This document shows positions 25,740-38,500 of a stretch of DNA of 64,000 bases, in pieces (the stretch's first letter is position 1; every line of letters begins with the position of its first letter). The translations under genes were made by a program, and so were the position numbers. A model generated the notes under the pieces. The model made no database searches. It was not told the origin of the DNA and was given only the letters and a program-made list of their open reading frames with translations. The stretch comes from Amblyornis subalaris (Eukaryota; Chordata; Aves; Passeriformes; Ptilonorhynchidae), in contig JACAXG010000007.1 in the NCBI GenBank assembly GCA_018881555.1, positions 7,010,701 to 7,074,700 on the forward strand, given 5' to 3'.

Positions 25740-26690
25740 ATGTTTAAATGGCAATAAATTTCACTAGGAAGAGGGCAATTTAACTACTTTAGGGCAGTGA
25801 GGATACTCTTTGTTTGAGGTGTAAATAAATTGCGGTTCATTAACAGTGCACATATTACGTTCACGGTGTAACTCTAAAGCAGGGGATGTTAATATTTAAT
25901 TTAATTTAAGCAGGTATACTTTGCCTGTTTGAGGTTTGGGCTTGCTGGGTTTTTTTTTCACTTTGGGTAAAATTTTTTCCCTTCAACCTCCCGTGTGTGC
26001 ACATCTTTAGTAATCGCAAATAAACCAGGGTGCACAACAGAGTAAAACGGCTTGGCGTGACTTTTCCAGCCAGTACAATTAACTGAGCCAATTGGTTACA
26101 TCAGCAAAGCCTCCAGGCTTTGGTGTGCGGTGTTAAGTGCTAATTTAGTTATGAGAAATGTGGGGAGCCAAAGTCTTGTTGGGTACAGTGGTGCAAAACA
26201 AAAGCAAAGGCGCTCGTTTAAGCAGGTGGTGGCAGAACCACAGTGATATTATTGCTGGCAGAATTTATTTCGCATCTTTTACCTTGACTCTGAAATTCCC
26301 CCTGTCCCTCACTCATTATTTTGGCACCGTTCCTTGCTGAACTCTGCTATTCGGGGAAGAGAAGGGGGGCAGGGAGGAGACGTACCCAATACAGTTTGAC
26401 ATTTCCTCAAAAAGATTGTATTAAAATCCACTTACATTTAGAGCGCACTCTCATTTTGGAATGCTAATAAGCCATCGTTTCATCAAGGTAAAGGGAGCAA
26501 AATCTAATCAAGCCAAAGACCAGCTCGCCTTGCTGTTGACTGTGTTCCTGAAACATCATTTTAAAAGGTTGCTTTTAAGCATAGCTAAAAATGACAGACT
26601 TATCAAAAGTTTATAAATAACCATATCACTTGGCTACTTACCTCTGTCTGTAATAAGTGAGCCTTATTTCTTTATTAAAGATTTGGGGGG
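25740..26690. promoter_or_regulatory. Extended candidate enhancer cluster
   Basis: Nearly 1 kb that is mostly CpG-poor and AT-rich. Words include TTAATATTTAATTTAATTTAAG (25888-25909 region), GTACAATTAACTGAGCC, GTGCTAATTTAGTTATG, AAAATCTAATCAAGCC and GTTTATAAATAACC. It resembles two or three conserved non-coding elements back to back. Non-coding. Confidence 0.4.
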
Positions 26691-28254
26691 CTATGAGCTC
26701 ATATCCATGCTGCTGTTTACACCGGCAGGCAACCATCCCCCAGGATCACATTCAAGTGATGGGAAAGCAAGAAGATTTCTCCAACTCTTGGCCACTATCT
26801 CCAATAACAGGGGCTTGGCCATGACTTGTCTTTTAGCTTTGAAGAACCAAACCTCAATGGAGGAGTCGTTTTAAAACCTAGTTGTAATAAAAACGAACAA
26901 ATCAAGGAGAAGTGGTCTCTAATGTACACCATTTCACAAGACTTGAAAAGCAGAGATAAGTGCTTTAACCCTGAAATAACAAAAAAGGGATTCAAGAAGA
27001 GAAGTGCCAAAAAAGATATGCAGAACTCATAGAGCTGGTTGAAGTTGGTGTGACTGTGATTCCTGTTCTGCAGAGAATATTTTTTTAACACAGCACCTGA
27101 CTGTCTTGCAAAGCTGCACAAAACAGTGTGAGTCCTGGCTACTTTACCTGCTCCTGGCATGTGAAAACCTCCCAGTGAGGAGGGACAGGAGTGCCATAGC
27201 AAAATTTGCTCCTGAGTGGGCAATTCTCATCTGAATTCAGCCATGGCTCTGATAAATAGGCTTCAAGCAGCTACTTTAGACCAGGCATCTCCCTGTGAAA
27301 GCCTCCATCTGCACTGCAGCCTCTCAACAGCCATCTACTGTCCACAAATGTGTTCAGGTTGGTAGGGGGACCAGAAGATTGGCCAGGATAATAAATGGGT
27401 TCAAAGGCCTAGTTGTGATGAGGTTATTAAGGTATGGCCTTTGGGTGAGACAGANCAGGTCACTTGGATAAGATAAATTCAGAAGGCATCACGTAAACAG
27501 GGAGTCAACGTGAATTCCTTGATGAGAAAATTTCACGTTTTCCTATGTGCAGGCACCTGCAAAGTCATAAGGGAATCATTCAAGCTCTCCACCTTCTTGT
27601 GAGCTCCCACCAGTGTCCTGCAGGTTGCTTGTCAAGATGCCCTGTGAATACTAAGCGCCAGTTTAAGGAGAGAGCACCTCCAAAAAGTTTCCCNAGAGTG
27701 ACACTGGTTTCTGTGCACGCTAGGGGTGAGAGGGATTTGGCAGGGGGAATTAGATCAGTCTCATCAGGTTACAGTAGAGAAGGTGATTTTTTTTGTGTTT
27801 TCTCTTTGGGACATTTCTCACCCTCCTCCCTGTATTTCATGTTTCACATGTACAGCCGATCAAGCTATTTTACCATTTTCCCCGAGTGATTAAAGTCTGA
27901 GGCTGAAGGNTGCATTTAAACCAAGTGCAATTACATGGCTCACACAAGTTCCTTTCAGTTCCAGGGGATAAAATAACATTATTGGCAATACATTCTTCAG
28001 GTTCATTCCTTTTGTGCACATTTAAGGTTCATACCCTCCAGAAAGTCAAGATTGCTATTTTTTATTACAATAGCATATTATTGAAATGCTATCAGTGCAT
28101 GTTGAAAGAGAAAGAAGCACAGCGTACTGCGTTGTTCTGGTTTTGATAGCAGAGGGTAACAATATCAGTTCTGAAAGCTTTTTGAGGGACCGAGAAGTGG
28201 AACAGAAAACCATTCCGTAGTTGATGCCTCTCCTGATTCTAACCCATCGCCCTC
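26691..28254. other. Intergenic desert, nothing recognised
   Basis: Unique sequence; frames up to 142 codons without recognisable domains. Confidence 0.5.
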
Positions 28255-28340
28255 TTGAGCTTATATTTTATTATTTATTATTNGTATTAGTGATTATTTA
28301 TATTCGCTATCTTTTACACTTATTGTTTATTTATGGTTAT
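28255..28340 (+). repeat. AT-rich low-complexity stretch (TTATT-type)
   Basis: Irregular TTATT/TTTAT repeats. Confidence 0.7.
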
Positions 28341-28694
28341 AACACACTCATCATACAATATTAACCAACCTATAACACTGTCATTGACAGCTGTTTTTTT
28401 CATTAACCTTCATGAATATTTCAGTGTAGTGAGCCCAATTCTTCTATTTTAGAAAAGCACTCAAAAGTGCCGTGTTGGGAGGTCTTATGAATACCAAAGT
28501 ATACTTCCAAATGCCATTCATTACATCTCCTTGGGCTGATTTAGATTTGTGTTACAGCAAACGTGTACTGATAGGAAGATTCAGCCATACATGTATAATG
28601 ATGGTGTTACTGAATAGTCCATGGTACAAATACCTCCAGCTCTTAGGCTTTAATTTCCCAAATAGAAGTCTGTATTTTCTTCTTTTCATTTTTC

Positions 28695-29073
28695 NNNNNN
28701 NNNNNNNNNNNNNNNNNNNNNNNNNNNNNNNNNNNNNNNNNNNNNNNNNNNNNNNNNNNNNNNNNNNNNNNNNNNNNNNNNNNNNNNNNNNNNNNNNNNN
28801 NNNNNNNNNNNNNNNNNNNNNNNNNNNNNNNNNNNNNNNNNNNNNNNNNNNNNNNNNNNNNNNNNNNNNNNNNNNNNNNNNNNNNNNNNNNNNNNNNNNN
28901 NNNNNNNNNNNNNNNNNNNNNNNNNNNNNNNNNNNNNNNNNNNNNNNNNNNNNNNNNNNNNNNNNNNNNNNNNNNNNNNNNNNNNNNNNNNNNNNNNNNN
29001 NNNNNNNNNNNNNNNNNNNNNNNNNNNNNNNNNNNNNNNNNNNNNNNNNNNNNNNNNNNNNNNNNNNNNNNNN
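28695..29073. other. Assembly gap, 379 n
   Basis: Run of n; true size unknown. Confidence 1.
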
Positions 29074-29141
29074 TTTTTTCTTCTCTTTTCCTCTCTTTTC
29101 TTCTTTTTTCATTCTTTTTCTTCTCCTTTCCTTCCTTTTTT
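29074..29141 (+). repeat. Pyrimidine tract (TTTTC/TTCTC type) abutting the gap
   Basis: About 70 bp of almost pure C/T follow the gap, and a shorter T/C-rich stretch (28675-28694) precedes it. Confidence 0.85.
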
Positions 29142-29146
29142 TAGAT

Positions 29147-30640
29147 TTTAGTAAAAGAGTGACTATTCTTTTTATTTTAGAATTGAATCTCCTAAAAACT
29201 CCATATATTAAATTATCTGGTGTTCACTAGTACACTTCCTTCATCTTCACAAACAGAAGGACTTTGCTGGATGGAACTCACTGGGTATATTATTCCAACA
29301 ATGCAAGGAATNGAAAAAACTCTGCAGTGGGCAATTTAGAGACGTGCTAGCTCCTTTCTGCTAGAAGCTGGATAATACTTGAGGCAGGAGAATTTGTCTC
29401 TTCCAGAGCTGTTAAGCCCTTCTCTAGTGTTGGTGCACCATAATTTCCGTCCCAGTGCACAGCAATAAGGAGGAACAACTGTAGTGGCTGCAATTATTGC
29501 AGCACAATCCTGCTTTATCAAGTTACATGTTACCAAAATAACTCATTGACCAAAAGGCTGTCAGTCTCATCAGTAGCTGGAAGAGGAAAATTGTNAGAGA
29601 CGTGTCTCCTCCATCCCAAAACCCACTCTTGTGCTGGCTCAACATAAAAAACCCCCTAAGTTACCCGAACTCCTTTCAGCCAGAAATCCATTTCCCTACT
29701 GCTCTCAGACAGAGCTGTCATTCCACAAGTTTTTGAGCAGGGATCACGGTCAAGACAGGCTCAACTTCTTCTTGGGGGATTCCCAGCCCAAAACNCAGAG
29801 CATCCCTTCTCCTCTGACGATTCCTCTTGAGAGCTCTAGCAGCCTCTGTAACAATTAAGCCTCTCTCCAGTAAAATACTGTGCTTCCATTGTCATGGCAC
29901 CATAAGCTGACCACTGAGGACAGGATCCAGGGGGGAGATGGGGCTCCATCCTTGTACTCTTCACATTGGTGCTCCTATGGACTTTGCTGGAAGAAGGCTT
30001 TCGGCTGCTGTGGAAATGAGGGGGGGAGCACGGCACCATCCTCCAGGCCCTTTGAAAACATGCCATGGTCGGAGCATGCCAGGCGGATCGGCACAACAGA
30101 CCAGATGTGTGTTTTGCAAATTAATGAAATGCCTTTTGAAATGCTTTTAAGTAAATGAGAGTTAAATTCCCCCTAATTGCATTAGCCTCTGTGGAGAGCA
30201 GTATCCATTCAGGGTCACGTCCGCCTGGGTTTCNGGAGCGTTCAGCACCTTGCAAACCAGGCTCCTCTGTAGGGAGAGAAGGGAGGATGGATACAGGGGT
30301 GCCTGAGCAGAGCCTAGGTCGCTTGACATGTGAAGGGACAGTTCTGGGCACCCACTGGAGTAAATGGGAGGTCGTCTTTTGCCTGCCAGCAGATTTGGGT
30401 CTTGTGGGAGCAGAGCAGGTGCCGAGGCCGGTCCCATGGGATGTTCCNTGTGCTGCTGTGGGCAGTGGGTGGGGGTGGAAGGTGAGAACACCGGCCGGGC
30501 GGTGCTAAGCATCCTCCAAGACCCAGCACCCGCAGACTTCCTGGGAACAGGGAGACAGGCAGGGACACGGGGAGAGTGAGGGCGAAGTGCTAGATGGCTT
30601 CTCCATCACCGGGGCCGCCGCTTTCCTCTTCGTCGTGGTC
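29147..30640. other. Intergenic desert, GC-richer 29880-30640
   Basis: Frames up to 117 codons are open on both strands around 30155-30512 in GC-richer DNA; no family recognised. Confidence 0.5.
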
Positions 30641-31060
30641 TGCTCTCTTTTTTCAGATGGCACTTTGACAGAAGATTAATTCAAGTCAGCTGCTGAAAAT
30701 AATTATTGCATTATGGGAGCAGTAATCATTATTTAGAACATGATTAAATATGTCTGCGTCTATTGACTCTGCCTATGATTTATGTATTTGTTTAGTCAAT
30801 AGTCTAATGTAAATGATGTAATTAATTATAGATGGTGGTGTCAGGTCATTGGTAAAAACAATCTGATGAGAACAAGGGCTCTGTTTTTTCCTGACAGATG
30901 CAGAGGGAGGGCGGGAGGGACGGGCAGAGTTGAGGGAATTCCAGGGGAACTTTTTCATGTGTGAATGGCGGCTGGGATCTCAATTTGCATGTTGTCTTTC
31001 TCTTGTTCAGCATTCGTTTAGAAATTGAAATAACTTGTTAAGCAAAGGGGAAGGGAACAC
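30641..31060. promoter_or_regulatory. AT-rich candidate enhancer
   Basis: CpG-poor with AGATTAATTCAAG, AATAATTATTGCATTATGG, GTAATCATTATTTAG, GATGTAATTAATTATAG and an octamer ATTTGCAT (30983-30990). Many homeodomain cores in about 350 bp. No coding frame of note. Confidence 0.4.
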
Positions 31061-31489
31061 ATGATTGCAAAGAGGACACCTGGGAGTAGTGACGGCGAAC
31101 AGCTAAAGAGCCAGCTGCTCCCTAACACGAGAGAGCGTGCCACTATCATTTACCGCTTCATAAAATTAAGTGTTTTCCAAATTAAATCAGTAGGCAGCAT
31201 GCAGGAAGACCTACTATCTCTAATAACAATTTTTCAATCAATATCGGGGGCCTGGCTGATCTGGAATCGGAGCGGAGGAGTCTGGGATTGGCTGGGGGGG
31301 AGCAGGGAGACAAGGAGAGGAGGAGGTTGGGGGGGATGCTCGAGTACCGCAGCTTTCAATCAAAGCAAAAGTTAAAAAAAATATATATGCATGGTGGATT
31401 CTCCATCACTGTGAGTCTATTCCCCATAGATTTTTCTCTTAACTGATAATTNGGTCAGTCACATTCCTCAGAGGGAGGTCACGGGTCAC
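31061..31489. other. Intergenic, G-rich patch
   Basis: 31286-31340 is purine-rich with repeated G runs (quadruplex-prone). Next to it is AAAAAATATATATGCATGG. No gene. Confidence 0.45.
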
Positions 31490-31870
31490 CCCAGCCCCTG
31501 TCAGGCCTCAGAGAAACCATTTCCATTTTAATGCCACAGCTATAATCTATCAAAGATGTGATGTACAAGATACAATGAATTTAAGTGGTCTTCATATATC
31601 ACTGAGCTTTCATGCCTTCACCTGGGTAATAGTCTGAATTACTCTCCCTACCTCACAATCTGTCACCCCCAGTAAAATAACTGCCACACGGGTGTTAATG
31701 GCANGTTTGTCCAAACTGGCGCCGTGGTAGCCCAAGGCATTACACATCATAAACTTTAGCATTCAGTGCTTAGCCTGGCGGTGTCAGCAATTGAAAATTA
31801 TTCTGTAAATACTTCCGTGGCGCTGCTCTGCTCATGTTTTTATTTATGGCAGCTGAAATAAGCACAGGGG
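31490..31870. promoter_or_regulatory. AT-rich candidate conserved element
   Basis: CpG-poor, with ATTTTAATGCC, CTATAATCTATCAAAG, CAATTGAAAATTATTC and TTTATTTATGG words. Non-coding, even in composition, unlike the surrounding sequence. Confidence 0.35.
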
Positions 31871-34800
31871 GACGGTGCAGAGCACAGCTGCTGGTGGCAC
31901 TGCACACCACCCTATGTGACACACACACATACACACACCTGTGACAAAGCTCTGGCTACCCAACACTGCGGAAATTTTGCAACCCACCGGTGGACCCAGG
32001 CATAGGTGGGCTGATAGCTTCTGTAGCAGTTAGACCACAACAAAGTAGGGTTATTTATCCAGTGGCAGNGTTGTCTATGTCCATAATGCCTGCAGGTTAA
32101 ATGGAACAAATCTGATTGTCCTTCCGTAAGAAAATACTTTGAGGGCATTCCTGGAGCTCCTGGGTTGCTCAGTCTCATTCGTGACTGCGCACAAAGTCGT
32201 GAGCCCAGAATCTGTTCTTGTGTTCTCAGGTCTCAGGGAGGTCTCCTGAGTCACAGCTGTGGTAATGATTGTAATTGCTGCTGTAATTATGTCTGTAGGA
32301 ATATGGATTTCTTGCTTTGCTTTAAATGAGCTCCTGCACTAAAGCATGGTTCCAGCTTCTTTCCCTACCCGAGGCTGCATGCAGACTGTTTGGTTGAACA
32401 TCGGGTGACACCTACACTCACTGACAATAATTTATATTAAAAAAAATAAATCTGTCCCATTAAATCATACGAGGCCAAGCTAGGCCTATAAATCAGAGCA
32501 GTTGTGGAGGAAGGAGTGGGAGAGGAGGTCTGAAGAGGAGCAGAGTCTTAGGGAGGCCTCCCAAAGTTGTTCCGCTGCTAAAGCCATCCTGCGGTGATGG
32601 CTTAGATGGTGCCCCGTTTGGGGGAAACTGTTAGAGGAAGAGGCCAGCAAAGAGCTTGGGGCTGGGCAGGAGGGAGTGCAGGTCCCTGACGACTGGGGAA
32701 ATGCCTCTGCNGTGGCTCTGCACAGACACCTCACTTGACTCACCTCCATAGTGAAGCCTGGGCCAGACACAAGCCTCATGACTTGAAAGCATCCACTTTG
32801 GAGGATGCAAGTATGGATTTTTTTATTTTGCTTTATAGCTCTCTGTCGTACAAAGCTGAGGAAGTACTGTTAGGCATGTTAATTAACACAGTGATGCTCT
32901 CATCTGGTCTGTACTGTGCATATGGGCTGTTCTCCTATAACATGCTTGGGTGCTATGTAGAACTAGAAGACTCGTTTCCTACTTCAGTTATTTTCTCNTT
33001 GTAAATTAAAATAACATTGCTGTTTGCTGATAATCTGCTCTGAATTCCCTACCCTGATGCAGTTATATCAAATCCTATTTATTCCTATGGCAGATGTATC
33101 TGGTTTGGTATATGCAGTTAGTAATAGACTTCCCTTATCTACAGCTGCTGCCCACGGGCTTATGGTTGTATTTGTTTACAAACAGCAGGTTAAAAGTCAC
33201 TGTGTTCTCTTGGTAGCTGTTGTCTTTAGTTTGAGATTGTCACCAAAGTCTTCCACACCCAGGCAAATATTAAAAACAGCTGAAGAGGTACAGCACAGTT
33301 TGTGAAGGTTGTGCTCTGCAGTAAATACCCAGGTTGACAAAGGCAACGTGTGCAGTGATAAAGTGTGAAACTCCCAGGCAAAATTTTTCCTGTGGGAAAA
33401 ACCCCTTACCTTGTAAATGCTAACACAAAGAGCACGGTTCTTCTTTGACCCCGGTGTTTGCTCACTTCAGAAGGCACAAAGCTCTCCTCAACCTTTCAGG
33501 GTCAAATCGGGCAATAAAAACCTGACTACACACTGGGGTTTCAGCCCTGCTCCTTGTGCTTGTTGCAGCCCTACAACCCATCTCCTACTATCCTGATGTT
33601 AATGTAGCCCAGAAAATATATGTATGAAGTTTTATTTCATCCCAGATATTTACAGAATATTTTACAAGGGGGATAAATTGCCCCACTGTCTCCTATAATG
33701 TAACGTGCATAGCAGTAAGTGCAACACCAAAGTGTCTAAATAAAAGATATTTTTCATTATCTTTTTAATGGAAGAAAACAATTCTATCCTTTAGCTACAC
33801 TAGCTAAAGTATATGCTTGATTTTTTTAAGCACATTTTGCAGTACTTTCCTAAATCAGGATCTTGATTTCTAGCATTGGACATAATTTAAAATAAATCAA
33901 ACTCTTTTCTCTTTTGACATATTATGCTGATCTATGGCTTGGCTTTCATTTTGTCCTCTTAAATAGAAACCCACTTCATCATGAAATATATCCCTCATAC
34001 TTTCTCCTACATAGTGAGAGAAAAACATTGATAAACATCGAGTGCCAGCCATTTCTCAAAAGCTTCCTACAGATCTCGGGGAAGGAGAAGGAAAACAAAT
34101 ACCATGCAAGTGCTACTTGTTCAGCTATAAGCTTACTAGAGGAAGGGGTAGGTGGGAGTGGACATTAGAGGACACAGATTTTGGCAAGCTGTGCCTCTGG
34201 CTGTCTTACATCCAGAATGTGGAAAAAGTGGAAAGAGTCATCTGACACCAGTTTAGGTGGAGATGGAATAAAGCTGATGTTCCTCATGTCTAACCATATC
34301 ACGTTGTTTGAAGTGTGGGGCTTGAGATGAAATGCTACATTTCCCCAGCACTCCTCCTGAAGGAGAACGGACCTGTTGGAGTAAATAGTCTCTCGTTGTA
34401 CTCATGTCGAACTTAAAATTTGCCACAGAATTTCAGGTACCACTGGTTCCCTTGTAGGCCTTTAGGAAATAGAGCTAAGTCAGCTTTAGTCAAGTTAGGA
34501 GGCCTGATAATTTGGGCTAACAGTTGGAATAGTACAGCAAACCAGACCTGTCTGTCTGTGTCATCTCCAAATCTGCTGCAGTTGGCCCCTGTCTAATCCT
34601 TATGCATCCCAAACATTGGATTTTTAGACGCTGAAATTTGCTGCCCGCTGTGCAACGGAGGAGAGCTGTTTGAGCTAAAGAACAATATTGGCAGAAGAAC
34701 AAATGGCTTCGAACTGACTGTGAATAAATTTAAGCAATTGCATTATTTCTAAGCAGCAGAAGAGCCAGGCTCTGGAAGAGCCTTCTTAGAGGAAAAGAAG

Positions 34801-36060
34801 GAACTGAGCCTTGGCCAGCTTTAAGATGAAGCTTGATGGCTTTATGAAGATAATTATATGACAGAGTCCTCCATATCCCTCTGAATAACTGCAGTCTGAG
34901 TTCCTGGACCTGGCTGCCTCTTCCAGGCTGAAGCACACCCACATGGAAAACTGATGGGTTCCATAGGTGAGGCGTGAAATTCCTGTTTGTGCTCCCAAGG
35001 GATTTCACAGGAGGGCTGCAGGAAAGCCCTATNTCTCTCAGTCCTGCTTTCCTTTTCCCCTTTCTTGCTCGGGAGATGAACCTTATGGATTCCTTGGAGA
35101 TATCTTGCGTGTAGCTGCACAAACACATGGGCAGCTGTGGCTTGCGGACATGGTCCTGTTAACCCAGGACCCCCAACTCTGTCTTCCTCAGCAGATGGGG
35201 AGATGCATCCCACCCTGGCCATGAAAAGTGGCCCTGACACTGTGATTTCTGGGGTAAAAGCCTCTGGGATCCCTTCTCACAGTAACTGAAAAACCCTGAC
35301 AGGGCTGCCAGAGGTCCTTGCCCAGGCTCCTGCCCCAGGCAGGGCCAGTTGGGGCCCATCCGACTGGGTTTGTACCACCAGCAGAGGCGTGGTTTGATCC
35401 NCTGGGACTCTAGCTTCAAGTCAAGGTAGCATTATTCCCTTCTGGTTTTTTTTCATCCCAGCCTTTTTAATTGGGTGAACTAGGTCACTTGTACATCCTG
35501 AAAGAACAACAGCCTCACTCAAAGCAGGAGTTTGTAGTTTGGGCTTGCACTTGCAAATAAGTGCCTGGAGGCTGACGGGCCCCTGCTGCCATCCCNGGTA
35601 GAAATCATGAAGAATCAGACAATGCCTTCATTTTCATCCTTAGTTATGGGAAGTTTGGTAGCTTGGGAGGGATCCATGGGACAGCATTGCTACATGGAGT
35701 GAATGGACAGTAGCCCTGAGGTAACAAGCACCCCAAATACCAAGTTTCAGCGTTAAATTTCAGCTAGGAAGGATGCTGTCTTATTTACCTTGCAGGTNAT
35801 ACAATTCCTGCTCCTCATCACAAAACATGTTTCACAGTATGTGCTCAGGACTGTGGGGCTCCCAGGCCACATATTTTACAACAGATCAGTGCAAGATGGG
35901 AGCTTCCCCTTTGCCTTTCTCCCAGCCTAGCTCTGCTGAGATGTATCAGCACCNTGGAGGAAGCCTGGGAGAGATTAGAAACGATGAGGCATCAAAAATA
36001 TAAGTATGAAAAAATCAGACCAAGCTACTGATAAAGAAACAAATTTNGTTTTCCCCAAGT
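31871..36060. other. Intergenic desert, nothing recognised
   Basis: Contains an (AC)n-like stretch at 31920-31941 flanked by GTGAC words. Open frames up to 132 codons show no known domain. 33770-33910 is AT-rich. Confidence 0.5.
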
Positions 36061-36480
36061 CGAAGACATTTTTATTGGGAGTTTAGTACTTCAATAGGGT
36101 GCAAATATACAGCATATATGCTCTTTCCCAGAATTTCACCCTCAGTTCAGANGAGAATTTGCCCATAAAGCTCCAGTAATGTTTTTCTTTTAGTAGTGAC
36201 ACTTAACAAAATAATTAGGCAATTAATTGCCCAACTCCACTAGGAGCAGCAATTATTTCTTTTACTTAAAACATATAAAAAGCTGTGTCATTTATTGATA
36301 GAGAGTCGCATAATATTCCATGGCAGAACAGCCCTCTGGAGACATTACTCTATATGCTGCAAATGCATTTTGAGAATAATAAACAAAACTCAGCTAAATC
36401 TTAAATAGGCTCCTTCCTGTATTTTAAAAATACTACCATTCATTACAATTATTTATTGTTTATCAGTGCACAGGCGACCA
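36061..36480. promoter_or_regulatory. AT-rich candidate enhancer with 14-bp homeodomain palindrome
   Basis: GGCAATTAATTGCC at 36218-36231 is a perfect palindrome whose core is two overlapping TAATT sites, of the kind NK6 and other Q50 homeodomains bind. Surroundings are CpG-poor and AT-rich, with more ATTA cores. Confidence 0.4.
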
Positions 36481-37540
36481 CAGCCCAGCAAGAACCACTC
36501 GGCCTGTGCCCCCAGGAATTTACAGCTGCAAACTCTGTTCTCATACCAATACCTGCACAGCTGAACTCACATGAGCTCTGATTCAGCAAAGGGCATGAGC
36601 ACGTGCCTGGCTTTTGGGAGGGCAACATGCTCCCAGAAGCCCAAGCACATATTTCAAGAAGCTCGCTCAGTCCGAGCCTTGAGCACTCCTTCCCCAGACA
36701 CAGATGAGAAAATGTGTGGACAGCAATCCTTCCTCCCAGTGAGCNAAAGTGGTCACAGGTGCCTAACTATTTTAATGCAGGGCTTTAATTACGGTATTAA
36801 TGCTCATTTTCAGATCAAGAGTTTGGCAAAGATGAAAGTGAAGGTGATGCCAGTGCTGTTAGTTTGCTTATTTTCAGCTGCTGCCTCTGACTGCTGTGTA
36901 GAGTCAGGTGTGAGGTTTTCATTTATACAGGTCATTTATGCATTATACAGCAGGTGCTATCCTGGTTTTGTTGTTGCAAGTAGATGGACATAAACTCCTT
37001 GTAAACTNCATATACCAATTTAAAGCCCCTGTAAGATTTTGTATAATGTTTCANGGGTAGATTCTCTGGTTTTGCTGCTTAATTTAGTCTGTATGGTCTT
37101 CAACCTAGCAGCAGCTGAGCATCAAACCTTTTGGGTTAAGGCAGTGCTGTTACCTATATATTCAAGATACTGGCTGTATTGATATGCACACTCATCCAGG
37201 ATCAAATGAAAACAATGTAAATTCTGAAAAAGACTTGGACTTATCACTTCCCAGAAAGGGAGAAATGCTGTCTCTGTGGGCCTGCCTGTGTTCCCACAGT
37301 GCCAGATGCATGTGTAAGAGAGATGTAAAACCCCAAACTCCCGGCTGGTGGCAAATCTGAATGCTGGGGCTGGGTGGAAGAGGCACTGAGTGGAAGTGTT
37401 GCTGCTGAGCTGCGTGGCTAGCAGGCTTGGAAGCAATTTAATTGTGGGCTGCTTTTTGCTGTGCAAGAAAACCACCAGAAAGCCCAGTGTTGTCATAATG
37501 TGCTGCTGCGATGTCCTTTGCATGCTGCATTTTCATATTT
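36481..37540. other. Intergenic desert, nothing recognised
   Basis: A 140-codon frame at 36571-36993 (+) is open but has no family resemblance and an n inside; treated as chance. Confidence 0.5.
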
Positions 37541-38500
37541 CCTTTTGAAATTAAACTCTTGGGGGTTTCTTTTCATTTTATTTTAACGTGCTTTACGATA
37601 AGACACTGATCTTTTAAAATGCAAGTTGAAATGTTACTCAGCATGTTGATCGAAATGTCAGTTTGTCAGAAATGAAACGTTTTGATTAGGTCATCCTTAA
37701 AATCATTATTCTGGAGCTTTATTTTGCAAAGAATTTGGCAGCNCTTCCTGCTGTGTGAAGCTAAACCAAATATTGAAACCGCAGAGCCTTTGCAAACTGT
37801 GCATCTGTCTCCATACAACTCCAACAGATACACAGCTATTCTTTTCCATTTCTTCCCAGATAAAGAGGAATTTTATTTTAAAAGTGGGNGTTTTTAATGC
37901 CTGAGAAAATAGGGCAGTCACAGAACCATGGCTTTAAACAAACTTTATTTGGGCGCTTGACTGACTGGCAATTGTGGGCAATCATTTTAGCTGTCACAAG
38001 GCCCAGAGAAATGTGGGAGAGCTCTTCCATGAAATGTTTATATTTCATAAACAAAATGATGTGCTTAACAGTCAGAGTGATGGGAGGGTTTCGGCTAATG
38101 CATTTTCCAATGTGTGAGGCAGATTATTAATGCGCTCCAGTAGCTGTTAATTTCAGTTTGCCGGAATGATTTATGGGGAGGTAAAGGAGAGAGACATAAT
38201 CTAATTGAGATCAGAATCACTGTTCTAGTAGAGGAGCACCAGCATGGACCCCGGCCACAGCAGAATGATTAATATCTAATAAGCAAATAATCCGTTAAAT
38301 TATTATAAACATTACTTTTGACAACTCTTTTGTTGCCGGGGGAGAAAGCAAAACAAGCAAGGAAGACTAACAAAACCCCGGGTGGATTTTTCAGGTATTT
38401 CGCTTCTGCTACGTAAAGGTAAATGTTGGATGCTGAGAAAAAAGAAAACACCAGGTTAGGAGGGAGCATGCACCCTGATCAATTGTACATCAGTGGGGGG
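37541..38500. promoter_or_regulatory. Extended AT-rich candidate enhancer cluster
   Basis: Especially 37915-38310: CpG-poor, with GGCAATTGTGGGCAATCA, TAATCTAATTGAG, GATTAATATCTAATAAG and TTATTTGGG-type words. No coding potential (frames here are under 80 codons). About 19-20 kb beyond the NKX6-1 stop codon. Confidence 0.4.
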
